This document shows positions 44,530-54,834 of a stretch of DNA of 64,000 nt, piece by piece. The translations under genes were made by a program, and so were the position numbers. Source of the stretch: Apodospora peruviana. Its lineage: Eukaryota > Ascomycota > Sordariomycetes > Sordariales > Lasiosphaeriaceae. Each line of letters starts with the position of its first letter. The stretch's first letter is position 1. Location of the stretch: contig JAUEDM010000003.1 of assembly GCA_033439685.1 (NCBI GenBank), positions 3,192,001 to 3,256,000 on the forward strand, written 5' to 3'. The notes under the pieces are model-generated. The model saw only the letters and a list, made by a program, of their open reading frames with translations. It had not been told where the DNA came from and ran no database searches.

Positions 44530-46458
44530 TTAAACAAGAGCCTGCCCCATAAACATGCTCTCCTTCACCTCAGCAACAATATCCCTCCTATCATCCTTGC
44601 CTACAATCACAATGCCGCGCCCACGCCTTCCCATCCGTCCCGCTCTCCCAAGACGATGAATAAAATCGATCGTCGTGTGCGGGACATCGTACAAGACCAC
44701 GTGCTTAACCGCAAGCGTATCGATTCCTCTCGACGCCAGATCCGTCGCCACAATCACTTTCGTGTTTGGCAGTCTGCGTCTGCTACTCGGCGTTGGCGCC
44801 ACCTGATGTCCCCCCGTAGAACCTGCAGCCACCACCTTCATGGGCTCGGACGAGGTGAACGACGCCAGCATCTCGGACTGGCGCTGCTCGGGCGTGTCGC
44901 GGTGCAGCGCGACCGCGTCGATACCCTTGGACATGAGGTACTCGGCCACCTCCTGGGTCTTCTCGCGCTCGTTGACGAAGACCATAATCCGCTTGATCTC
45001 AGCGGGGGTGCCCGGCAGCGGGGCCACAACGGTGTCCACCTTGCCGATGGACCAGATGGCGTCGGCGCAGGCGAGGTTCTTGTTATTGCGGTACGGGTCC
45101 TTGGAGGCGTCAACCACGCCCAGCTGGACGCGGCGCGGGATGGCGTGCAGATTGGGCGTGGTGATGCGCACGATGTCGGGAAACCGCTCGGCGAGGTAGG
45201 TGTCGAGGCGGCGGGGAATCGTGGCGGAGCACATGATGAGCTGCTTGAGCGAGGGCATGGCGCGGTCGATGATCTTGGTCGTCTCGGGCGAGAAGCTGCG
45301 GTCGAGCAGGGAGTCGGCCTCGTCTATAACAAGATGGGTGACGCGAGACAGAATGTTTGGGTCCGAGCTGGCGATGGTGGCGAGCAGGTGCGGCGTCGCG
45401 ATAACCAGATCGACGCCCATGTGGCTGTACAGATTCCGCTGGATCTTGTCGGCGTTGAAGCTGGCAGACACCGGACGGACTTTGATCTTAGCTACGTGGG
45501 AAATCGATTTGGCCACTGCTGTTACCTGATCGACGAGCTCTGCTGTCGGAACAAGAACCACCACACGGGGCCGGGCGGTGTCGGGATGCGGTTCGAACTT
45601 CTCGATCCACTTCGACACGGGAACGTCGCCACGACGCTCCTTTTCTTGCGCTAACCGCTCGTTATAGGCCTTCGCAAATTCGTTTGCTTCGTCGGCGGTC
45701 TTCATAGTGTTGATGGCTGGCAACAGGTAAGCAAGAGTCTTGCCGGACCCGGTCTCGGCGGCCAAGAGGAACTCTTCTCTGCCGCTTTCGACTTTTCGCC
45801 GCGGTCGTCCGGAGAAACTCTGGCCCAACAGCGCCGGGATGGCAAGTCTCTGCACCGGAGTAGGCTTGATTCCCTCGACGCCAAGTTCGGCCGGTAACCT
45901 CTTTCCAAGCGACTCCTTGATAGCCTCCTTCATCACAGGCAGCAGGTCAAACTGATCAAAGTTCTCAACCGTCTGCATGCGTGTTTTGATGTGCGTCCGC
46001 TCGCCGTAGCCGATGGTCGTGAGCGAGCGCTGCATCTTCAGCGCCTTGAAGTTCATCGGTTCCCTGCCACCACGCTTCCCGTCTTTGCCATCTCTCCGAT
46101 TCCTGCTGTCTCTACCGTCTCTCTCTTCCCTTCCTGTCGCCACACCTGGTCGGGGCGGTCCTCGAGGTCGAATATTGGCGGTCGTCCGGTTCATGGCAGC
46201 AAATGGGCCATCGACGTAGTTACGGGGTTTCTTTGTATGACCACCACTGCCTCCGCTGCCTCCATCGCGTGCAGAAGGCGGCCGTGCCACGCGGTCAGAC
46301 AAGACCATGCGCGACGGTGTTCGGTGGTCATCTCGGCCTCGAACGGTTGCAAAGGCTCGGTGCTCGACCCATGGCCGGCTGAGTTCCAAGCCTGCCCTTG
46401 GACGCGTCGCAGCCGAACGGCAGAACAGACAGACAGACTCTCTCGCTATCCTCCACAT
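44530..46458 (-). CDS. mrh4: Mitochondrial DEAD-box RNA helicase Mrh4
   Basis: Single exon, 642 aa. The N-terminus MWRIARESVCLFCRSAATRPR is Arg-rich and lacks acidic residues beyond one Glu, typical of a mitochondrial targeting peptide. Helicase motifs appear in order: Q-motif region PTPVQRLAIPALL, Walker A AETGSGKT, PTAELVDQV, DEAD in LVIDEADSLLD, SAT in MCSATIPRRL, VATDLASRGID and HRLGRAGRMGRRG. Mrh4 family proteins help assemble the mitochondrial large ribosomal subunit in yeast. A basic GRDDHRTP/GGSGG linker separates the presequence from the core. The 332-codon plus-strand ORF inside is a codon-bias shadow. It converges on the dsRBD gene. Confidence 0.94.
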   Translation of the reverse strand: MWRIARESVCLFCRSAATRPRAGLELSRPWVEHRAFATVRGRDDHRTPSRMVLSDRVARPPSARDGGSGGSGGHTKKPRNYVDGPFAAMNRTTANIRPRGPPRPGVATGREERDGRDSRNRRDGKDGKRGGREPMNFKALKMQRSLTTIGYGERTHIKTRMQTVENFDQFDLLPVMKEAIKESLGKRLPAELGVEGIKPTPVQRLAIPALLGQSFSGRPRRKVESGREEFLLAAETGSGKTLAYLLPAINTMKTADEANEFAKAYNERLAQEKERRGDVPVSKWIEKFEPHPDTARPRVVVLVPTAELVDQVTAVAKSISHVAKIKVRPVSASFNADKIQRNLYSHMGVDLVIATPHLLATIASSDPNILSRVTHLVIDEADSLLDRSFSPETTKIIDRAMPSLKQLIMCSATIPRRLDTYLAERFPDIVRITTPNLHAIPRRVQLGVVDASKDPYRNNKNLACADAIWSIGKVDTVVAPLPGTPAEIKRIMVFVNEREKTQEVAEYLMSKGIDAVALHRDTPEQRQSEMLASFTSSEPMKVVAAGSTGGHQVAPTPSSRRRLPNTKVIVATDLASRGIDTLAVKHVVLYDVPHTTIDFIHRLGRAGRMGRRGRGIVIVGKDDRRDIVAEVKESMFMGQALV

Positions 46459-47040
46459 GATGGCGTAACCTGAAGTCGTGACAGCAAGTACTGTTACGAC
46501 GCAGGACCGCTACTAATTGAATCTTTCATCGCAAAATGTCGGTGGAGCAATTGACAATCCCCCTGTTCTGCCACTGGTCACCACCTGGAGACCCTTGTCG
46601 ACTTGGGCCGAACTACCGTCCGGAACTGGGGCTCTAGAACAATGGGATGTGGGGCTGATTGTTTACCGGTCAACCCCGTACCGGGTCTGCAGCTTTATAC
46701 AACGGAATACGGATACAACATGTGAATACAAACTTCGCATGGAGACCCTCCAAAAACAAACATAGTCCAAATGGAGAGTCCCATACAATTGCTGCTTCTA
46801 TTGTACAATTTGGTCTCCGTCAAACCTTTGCCTCGTATACTTGTTTTGTTTTGCTCGAGTCTCCCCCGCAAGCGTTCGTAATGGACTCATCCTTTTCCAT
46901 CCCGGCAAAGAAACATTGAAAAAGGCGCATACAACAGAACTTACTAGGTGATAAGGTGGGTAGGGGTAGATGTCCTGGTAGTCGCTGTGGGCCTCCGCTT
47001 TCAACCCCCCTACATATTAGGATGAGCGAGCTTGGCTGCC
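46459..47040. other. Intergenic region MRH4 upstream / CBM48 gene 3' end
   Basis: About 580 bp serving as MRH4 promoter and 3' flank of the CBM48 gene. No coding sequence or notable repeat is seen. Confidence 0.55.
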
Positions 47041-49189
47041 TCAACGCCCCTCGTTGCCTGCGTAGATCTTCCATCCCGAAACTCCCATGAAAACCGCCGC
47101 CGCGCCCGCCGTCAACAACCTAAGTAAGATGAGTCAACCAAGGAAAGGAAGGAAAAGAAAATGCGCTGGCTTTGGTGTGCCCGGTGCTGGTCTTACGTCT
47201 GTCGCCTGGCACCCCATAGCTTGCTGATGAGCCCGCCAATCCAGTCCACAAACAACAATCTAAAGAAGACTCTGAGCCAGCCGCCCTCGTGATCGGCATG
47301 GACACCCGCCGGGGATTGCACCGAGGCCGGCGTTCCCGGCCGGTCTGCCGGCGACACCACCCTCTTTCTAATCTGGTTAGAGTCGGCTTCCACGACGGTG
47401 CTAGTGCCCACATCTAAGTCATCGTGGTTCTTAGTATCTATGGCAACCGAAGGGTCGGCTTGTCCCTTTTCATGATGAACACGGTCGCCAAGATCGTCTT
47501 CGGTATCTTCTGCAGTTTGAATCACTATCCGGGGGCTTTGTGCCCGGCGCTGGCCTGACTCTTGTTCAGGGGTCGTTAGTGATTCATGTTGGGTTGGGCG
47601 GGCGGCTGCCTCAATATCAGGACTCTCCTCTTGCAAGGCTCTTGAAATAACATCGCTCGGGGATTCAGGTGTCTTCGGAAATGAATGTGTCTCATCCTCC
47701 TTCTTAGGAGTCCCAGACGATCTGCTATCCTTCATAGCAATACCTTCGTCTTCATCACTATCCGTCCGCTGCGCGGCGCGGTACTGTGAGCGCAGCCGGG
47801 GAGGCGAAAGAAGAACGGCAGGATGACAGCTTTCCTCCTCGCCGCCACTTGGTTCCTCGCCCTCGTCAATGGCTTGGAGCGACAATGGAGATGAATGATT
47901 CGAGCTAATGGAACCATGTGGGGACCGCGGGATTTCTAAGCGTCTTGACGGACGAGGGATGATCGGGCTCGCGGAAACAACAGGCGATGACAAGAACGGG
48001 TCTCCAGTGATATCTTCCATTCCTGGCCGGTAGGAGCCGATCACCGGAGAGATAGGAATGCCGTCGAATGCGACGCGGTCTTCGCCAAGGCCTGTCTCCA
48101 GCTTCCGAACCGTGTCAATGATTCCCTCCCTATTGGAGGGGAACCGCTCCAGTGTGGGATCATTCATGTCGATGTAGTCAGGATCGACCTCGTCTGCTGA
48201 AGGTTTTCTGGGTATATCCTCATCCCCATCATCTGTAGGCACAACCTCCTCGCCACCCTCCATGCCGACGCATTCGTGTGCGAAAAGAGGGGGTTGATGA
48301 TCAGCCGGTTCATTTTCCTCTAGCATGTCGTCCTGGAAGTCATATGTCTCATACTGGAAATTGATATCCGAGTGGTCTTCCACCTCAATGATAACCTTGA
48401 CTCAATTCAGCTTTTGTGCTTGTATTTCAGCTTTCAGCTAACGGGCTCTTACCTCCTCGTTGTCTAGATCTTGGGCACTGTCCGCCACCTCTGCGGCAAC
48501 ACTCGCAACCCCCTGAATAGGGGTTCCCGACATCCGGCGAAACCCAGTCCTTCCAGCCTCGTCATCTGGCATCCGGGCTTCGGGTTCTTCTTGGTTGATG
48601 AGTGCAGCAGAGTCCGCTACCTCTGCAGCAGTCCTCGCAAAGCTCGGGGTGCTGGCACCTGAGTGTGGATCGGAACGGCCCAATGCCTCTTTCATGATGT
48701 CCGCAACAGGCCGGGGCCGGTTGTCACCAGATTCAGGTGGTCGGGAAGCAGTGATCTCAGCATATGAGGCTTTATTACCTCCCTGGCCGGGAGCAGCGTG
48801 CCCATTTGTAGCTACGACATCGGGTGGCCTTCGACAGTTAGTCTCCCTCTCGACATGTAGTATGATACAGTAGCCATTGTTGATACTCACGCTTTCGGTG
48901 GTTGTACTTCCAGTTCATTGTTCTCGTTCCCGGCAATATCCGTCACAGTTGGCGTATCTTCATTAAGCACCCACCAATCTCCATCCCCGATGCGGAACTT
49001 GTAGTGAATCTTGGAGCCCGGTTCACCGAATATTTCCTTCCTGAACACATGTTCTCCATCGGTATCGACATCGTAGTCCATCTCTTGCAACTGCCATGCT
49101 GGATCTGAGAATGTGCCGGCAACGTAAATCGGCGGCTTTGTGCCCGGTTTCTGGTATGTGATGGTGGCGGGGGCCATCGCTGACGCCAT
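47041..49189 (-). CDS. CBM48 (AMPK glycogen-binding) protein with C-terminal membrane anchor
   Basis: Four exons on the minus strand: 49189-48891, 48828-48453, 48395-47197 and 47119-47041, giving 650 aa. Residues about 4-85 form an AMPK1-type glycogen-binding domain: TKPPIYVAGTFSDPAWQLQEM, EPGSKIHYKFRIGDGDWWVLN, DTPTVTDIAGNENNELEV. This fold is shared with AMPK beta and with yeast Mdg1/Crp1. The middle (about 90-600) is long, acidic and disordered with many SP/TP sites. The C-terminus carries a hydrophobic stretch GWLRVFFRLLFVDWIGGLISKLWG and, after the last intron, LLTAGAAAVFMGVSGWKIYAG, which together look like a tail anchor or hairpin. It may tether glycogen or a signalling complex to a membrane; this is inference. 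The chosen start is the first ATG; a second lies four codons later. Confidence 0.87.
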
Positions 49190-50551
49190 GGTGATCAAAG
49201 GCTTGTCAATATGGGTCAGGGATGCCGAGCTTCACGACATTGAGTTCGATGGTTTTGTGTTCCGCTCGTCAATTAGGTTGTACTGCCTTGGGAATGTTCC
49301 AAGAAAGGTGTCGAAATGAATTGCGGCTGTCGAGGTAAACCCGGATCGCGGCGACTGCGGCGCAAGCGAGCGTTCAAGTAGGCACTGCAAGGTTACTGGG
49401 CAGCTGCAGGACTGAGGGCACCGGCTTGGTCAGCAAAGACGACAGCGGAAAGATCGTAGTGAATTGCTTTGCCCAAAGATCGGATTTGAGATACTTGCTG
49501 CCATTCAGGATAGCAGGAGTGCGTTGGCGTGGAAAAGGAGTCAGAATCGACAAGAAGGCAATACTGGCTGAGACAAAGCAGAAAGATACTCACCCGATGA
49601 CAGTAAGGTTTAGAGTAAGGCAAGCTTGGAAGGCAAAGTTGAGTTGTAGGATTGAGGGAAGTCTGTAGCAGGCCACTGTGCATGGAGCATAAAAACCTGA
49701 AGGATGATGATGATATCCAGGGACGTCAGATGAGGATTGGTTGCGGAGAATGGACAAGAAGAAGGAGGGCTTGAATTGATAGCTGTCTTGTTTCGAATGT
49801 TCTGTTCAATGAACAATCAAATGATGGGAGCCACAGACCAAGGAGCTTTGACACCCGGTGGTTGCACAAGTAGAAGACATCATTGCAGAAAACTGGGTAG
49901 GTAGGTACCTAGCTCCTCCGAGTCCATCCTTCCACCGATTTCTTTGAGCTCACCTCCAGCCAATGCCTTTCTCCAATGGGTGATTTGAACTTGAAGCTGA
50001 CGTCCGCTGGGCTCACCTTCACGGACGGTTACAGGTGTTACCTTCTATAATCCGCTAGCCCAGGGATGAAATCGGGGCAAAGAGCAATCAGACGCTAGGG
50101 AAGTGGGCTTGAAACGGGCGGCCGATCCTCCGCATGGAAACATCAGGTGCACGTCATCGATTGAACCGAGATGCTCAGGCGGTGTTGTTTGGCAGAACTT
50201 TGCCTGCCGCAATTCCTTTCTTCGAACCGTGGGTACCCCGGATTTTGTAAATCAATGTCAATCTCCCATTCACGTGTGGAGACATTCATGTGCGCCTAAA
50301 ACACCACATTCTTTCTCATCCTATCGTCTTTCCCAATTACCTGCTACATCACCACTGTTGACATCCCACAACCCGAGACACTGACAGGATAAGAGCCTTC
50401 CCTATTCGGGTTGGGCTGAAAGCATTCGCTCTCTAGACCCGCCAGATCAGGTTTCGGTCGGGTTCCGACGAACGACGACGAGAAAGACCAAACTACTTTC
50501 GCCGCCAGCGAACATCGGGAAATCGGGCCTCTATTCATTATTTCAATCGCC
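49190..50551. other. Divergent intergenic region (CBM48 gene / IWR1)
   Basis: About 1.36 kb between two start codons; it should hold both promoters. ORFs are short. No repeat or RNA gene is recognised. Confidence 0.55.
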
Positions 50552-51977
50552 ATGTTTCCAATCACTTCTCAGCCTCCGCAGACTATCCAAGTCAAGCGAA
50601 AACGTGGCAGTGAGGATGGCCCCGTTGACTTCCTCCGAATCGATCGCGATAAGCGCCTTCGAGGCGCTTCTGGGGATTCGTGCTGGGTATATCAACTCAT
50701 AAAGCCTGAAGACAATAAGCCAAATAATGCCAGCAGAATTTTTCTACCCGTCATTCAAGCAACTCAAGAGGGAGATGAAAACCGGCCGCTCAAGGCGATG
50801 CGTCGAAAGCCAGCCGCCAAGGCTGCTGTCGGAGTCACCCAAGACGTGTCGCCGCCTGCTGCAACTGCTTTGGATGCTTCCGCGAATGAGAAGATGCGCC
50901 GCTTCCACCTGTCACTATCCAATTCGACGCAACAGGTTCGCCAGAAGCGCGGTGCACCTGCGACGTTTGTCGAACGAACGCCCAAGAAACAGAAGGAATC
51001 GAATGAACCTTCTACACGAAGCTCAAAGGCTGCCGCGGAGGGCAGTATACTCAGCCAGCCACTAACACTGAGGCAGCTAACTCCCAATGTCAATGGACAA
51101 GAGTCGAGTCAGATCAAGTACAAGCGACCTGGTGCAAGGGCCCGCACAAAGGTGCCGATGGAAAATAATAAGCCGAAACTCCCCCCATCTCTGGTGAACC
51201 GCAGAGGTGTTGATATCGAGCAACTTGCTAGAGACATGGATGCCTATACACTCAGTCAAATTAACCAGAATATTGCAAAGATAGAAGAGGAGAGCTCTAA
51301 AGTGGCAGCCCGCCACAGCGAAACCCGAAAGACGAAATACCGGCCCAAGATACCCCCACGATATGCAGAACGACACCCGGAGGAAGCCGCAAAAGCAGCC
51401 GCGGAGCGAGAGCGTGAAAAGGCGGCGGCGGAAGCGGCGGCGGAAGCAGAAGTACGTCAGGCGATGGCTATTGACGGGGCCGAAGACGAGACCATAGACG
51501 GCGACTACGTAACAGATGACTACCTTCTTGTCCCCGCCAGTCGACTGAGAGAGCCGGACATCAAGCCTAATCAAGTTGGCCTACTGGTTTTTGACAAAGA
51601 GCCTGATATGATCGAGTTCTTTTACGGCGAGGAGGGTGATAGTGAAGACGAATTCCCTGAAGATGAGGAGAACGAGAACGGTTGGTTCCCTTGTGCCCAA
51701 CGATCTACTCACCTTGACTACGGTCCCTGATGAAGGATTATTTGCTAATGAGTTCATGCATACAGCTGAAAACTATTACGGAGCAGACTACCCTGACGAG
51801 GATCTTGACTGGGATGACGAGTTCGACCGTAACGCTTATCTTTATCGGAACTCCAATGCGTCTGATGAGGAAGAATTCGATTTGGATAGCAACGCCGATG
51901 CCAGCACCAATGCCGATGACGATGCCATCAATTTCGTCTGGGATAAGCCTGGCGACGATGATGCTATGGAGGACTAG
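50552..51977 (+). CDS. iwr1: RNA polymerase II nuclear import factor Iwr1
   Basis: Two exons, 50552-51680 and 51766-51977, giving 446 aa. The N-terminus has a basic signal VKRKRGSEDGPVDFLRIDRDKRLR, as expected for Iwr1, whose N-terminal bipartite NLS recruits importin alpha. The conserved core follows: PPSLVNRRGVDIEQLARDMD, then DYVTDDYLLVP, and the acidic hallmark YYGADYPDEDLDWDDEFD in exon 2. Iwr1 binds assembled Pol II in the cytoplasm and directs its import, then recycles by its Leu-rich export signal. The intron donor is unusual (GTTGGT), but a CTAAT branch and CAG acceptor are good and the join restores the family motif. Reading through the intron stops after 392 residues, removing the hallmark. 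Confidence 0.93.
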
Positions 51978-53420
51978 TGAGAGGCAGGACTTCCTTGCTG
52001 CAGCAACTCTCCTTCGCACCCAACCATCCTTGTTTCCGGTAGGCAAACAGCTTACGCTGCATAATACTATATTCGTTCCAGAGTGACGCAATTACCCATC
52101 TGGTTTATATGGGCTCACGCCCTTCTTGTCACACAATCTCCGTTTCATTCTTTGGTATAAAGGCTAGAGCGAATTGGCCCCCCCCTGCTGCTGGATCGCC
52201 TTGGTTGTTTGGAGTATCGGAGCACCAAGAACTCAGCGGTAGGTCGCTACGGCGACCTACGGCGACATCGATCATGATGAAGCCACTATGTTGCAGAGCT
52301 AAGTTACCTGTTTGAATAGGTCAACAAGATACATGGTAGGCAGTGGAAAGGAGAAAAATAAGAGTGTAGACTTCATGTGTATAAACAGTTCACTGCTACA
52401 TGGTAATAAAAAAAATTGCGGATAGTTTGGACTCAAAAGTCGAGTCTGGACTCCAAAATTTATTGATAAGGTGTATTTTGAAGGTTTTACTCTCCTTTCT
52501 ACATACGGTACAATTACATGTCCTCTCCATCGCTCCTTTCAAGTCGAGTAGGTACGTATGCTAGCTATGGTAGGTAATTTAATTATCTAGACCTGAGAAT
52601 CTCACAACCTCATATGAGGCGGCTCACGTTTAGATTTGTTCTTTCCCATGTTAACAGCGGTTCTTTGTCCAACACACAAAAGGGAAGGTAAAAAAAGAAA
52701 TGACCAAAGGGGGGAGCATTTCCGACTCCAAGAACCCCTCAAACACCCCAAACACGATAGCTATAAACGAAAGACTGTGAGTGCAGTTTACATCCAACTA
52801 AAACGTACGACAAGACACCTGTTGATAGTACAAAGATCCATAGATATCATATCTGTCCATTATACCCAACCATTGTTGAACCCCATATTCTCTTTGTTCA
52901 TTAACACCCAACACGTCATGACGAACGAGTAAGAGAAATACAAAGGAAGCGACACTGTTTAGTCGAATTTAATGTGCGAAAAGGAATAAAAGTGATGTAA
53001 ATAAGATAGGACAAGGAAACAAGTATTTGTAGAGAAGATACATGTGTTGAGAGATGGAATAGGTACTCAGGGGAAGAACACAGGAAGATACAGAGAATGG
53101 ATACATGAGATTTGGAGCATTGACAGATGAATATGAGAACTAGGGCAAAAAAGACAGTCGAATCATTATGTATGGAACATCGAAATGGGATTAGAGAAGT
53201 CCGAGATTGGAAGTGTCGATGTTTGTTTGATCCTGGTTAACTCTTTGTTAGCTCAAGCTCATCAGATAATCGAAAGAAAAGCTTGGAGTATACATACCAT
53301 GCTCTCAACTGATTGCTCTGCCGGTTCATTATTGCCGCTAGTTATTCACCATTGTTTGATGTTTACCAATTGAACAACACTTTACGATGAGTTGCTGGCA
53401 AGGGAAGAAGAAACACTCAC
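51978..53420. other. Intergenic region downstream of IWR1
   Basis: About 1.4 kb, AT-rich. A perfect 9-bp inverted repeat with a four-base loop (GTAGGTCGC / TACG / GCGACCTAC) lies at 52239-52260, in the likely IWR1 3' UTR or just after it. Nothing coding is seen; the last part is the 3' flank (or lost last exon) of the neighbouring pseudogene. Confidence 0.55.
52239..52260. other. Hairpin-forming inverted repeat
   Basis: Arms of nine bases match perfectly around the loop TACG, about 260 bp after the IWR1 stop codon. It may be a 3'-end RNA structure or a protein site; no known motif is recognised. Confidence 0.5.
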
Positions 53421-54834
53421 CAGCCTCCTTGGCCATCTCCCTATGCTCAGGTAATATCCATCGATACTTGGGATCTGCCACCACCTCGGGAAACCTATTA
53501 ATCAGCTTGACCTCATTCTCGCGGGACCTTGACACCCTCGGCCCTGTACACTACATCACCAAGGGCAGCGTGGGCAGGCTCGCAGTATTGCATATCCTTG
53601 GGCGGTGGCTCATAGAGCATCCGGCGTCCGTCCTCGCCGAGTCGGTATTTTCGCGTTGAGACGATAGTACTGGCATTCCAGCCCGCCAATGGACCGCTCA
53701 GTGTCAGGGAACCATTTCATGAACTCCCGTAGTATCTCTCCCTACTTGAATTAATATCGCAAGTCAACCCTGTAATAGATGATGAAATACACTTGCTCTG
53801 TGGTGTATTTCTTGTTGCAGCACTTTTGGTTGGTTGACACTTTTTGCTAATTGTTAGCTTTGAGCTCTACATCAAAGTCTCCAGACGCACCTTTTGGACT
53901 TATTCTTGGGCGTTTTGTGAGCGGTTTCTCGCGTTGTCGCTCTGGTGGGATTTTCCACTCTTTCATAACTTCCCACGCCTCAGGTCGACAGGCTCTTTTG
54001 CGTTTCCTGCGGTCTACAACGTTCCTCAGGCATTCCTTCAATATGGCGGTTGCTTTCTTTGGGAACCCAAGGATGACTTCTGGTACAAACTTTGATGGTA
54101 ACCGGCGAGACTCGGCTTGGTGCTCAGACGTGTTCTCAACATCCCAGCCTCTACCACACGATGATGGGTGCGCAGGGTCATTTTGAGATGGGGCAGGATG
54201 TAGACTGGCGCGAGAGTTTCCTCGCTGCCACGGCCAGGTCCATGACCCAAGGCCATCTTTAGGCAGAGTGACGCTGCCACCTGAAGAGTTCAGCGGTGGA
54301 GACGGGAGAGGGTTTTGGTGTGGGTTGCGCCGTATCAAAGATTTTCTATATAATGCGGCAAGGTGTGCTAATTCACCGTCGCTGACGGTGGAAGGCTGTG
54401 TGCAAGCAAGCTTGAAAATCTCGGAAATGGGAGGAAGTTGCCGGTCTGACTGAGTGTGGAAGGCATCCAGTGAGGCTTTCTCCGGGCAGGTCGACGAGTG
54501 TAAGATGGGAGGAAGCCGCGTGTCAGTTTGGATGTGGAGGGACATTCAGTGACGCTTTCTCCTGGCAGACCGGAGAGCTTCTGTTGTAGTCTGAAACTGG
54601 AGGAGATATACAGAGGCCCAGAACAGAATTAGGCAGACTGATGAGGGAGTCGGCATATGTTACTTCGGCTGATGGCCTCCTTGCACCAAATGCATCGTAG
54701 CTTTGTCCGATAGGGGTAAGGGGTGAAGAAGGGAGAACCAAGGCATTGAAACCTAAAGTTTTGGCACTCATCGGCTGGTGTGGTCTCGGCTGCTGCCCGG
54801 TGTAGGTGTTATTGGCCAACATATTTACGTACAT
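53421..54834 (-). pseudogene. Decayed gene for a Myb/HTH-like fungal protein
   Basis: Read on the minus strand, one coding sequence is traceable from MYVNMLANNTYTG (54834) to MAKEAG at 53421, where a GTGAGT donor follows. It is broken by a +1 shift near 54538-54541, stop codons at 53847-53849 (TAG), 53751-53753 (TAA) and 53742-53744 (TAG), and shifts near 53640 and 53527. Protein-like blocks continue across each break: RQLPPISEIFKLA, RRKRKRACRPEAWEVMKEW, KKYTTEQVYFIIYYRVDLRY, ILREFMKWFPDTERSIGGLE, MLYEPPPKDMQYCEPAHAAL, RFPEVVADPKYRWILPEHRE. The KYTxEQVxFIxYxRxDL...W/F...YYR pattern recalls Myb-like DNA-binding domains of fungal regulators. The three stops are each explained by CAG, CAA or TGG changing at CpA/TpG. 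An undetected intron could explain one shift, but not all the lesions. Confidence 0.75.
54410..54568 (-). repeat. 79-bp imperfect tandem duplication inside the pseudogene
   Basis: Two adjacent units begin at about 54568 and 54489 on the minus strand, with CTGCC(A/C)GGAGAAAGC and end with CTTCCTCCCAT. Unit 1 is one base longer than unit 2, and that extra base is what shifts the reading frame. Unit 2 keeps the frame into RQLPPISEIF. Confidence 0.75.

Noticed and set aside
44656..45654. 332-codon plus-strand ORF
   Set aside because: Lies wholly antisense to the Mrh4 helicase core, which has all its motifs intact; the antisense frame has no family character.
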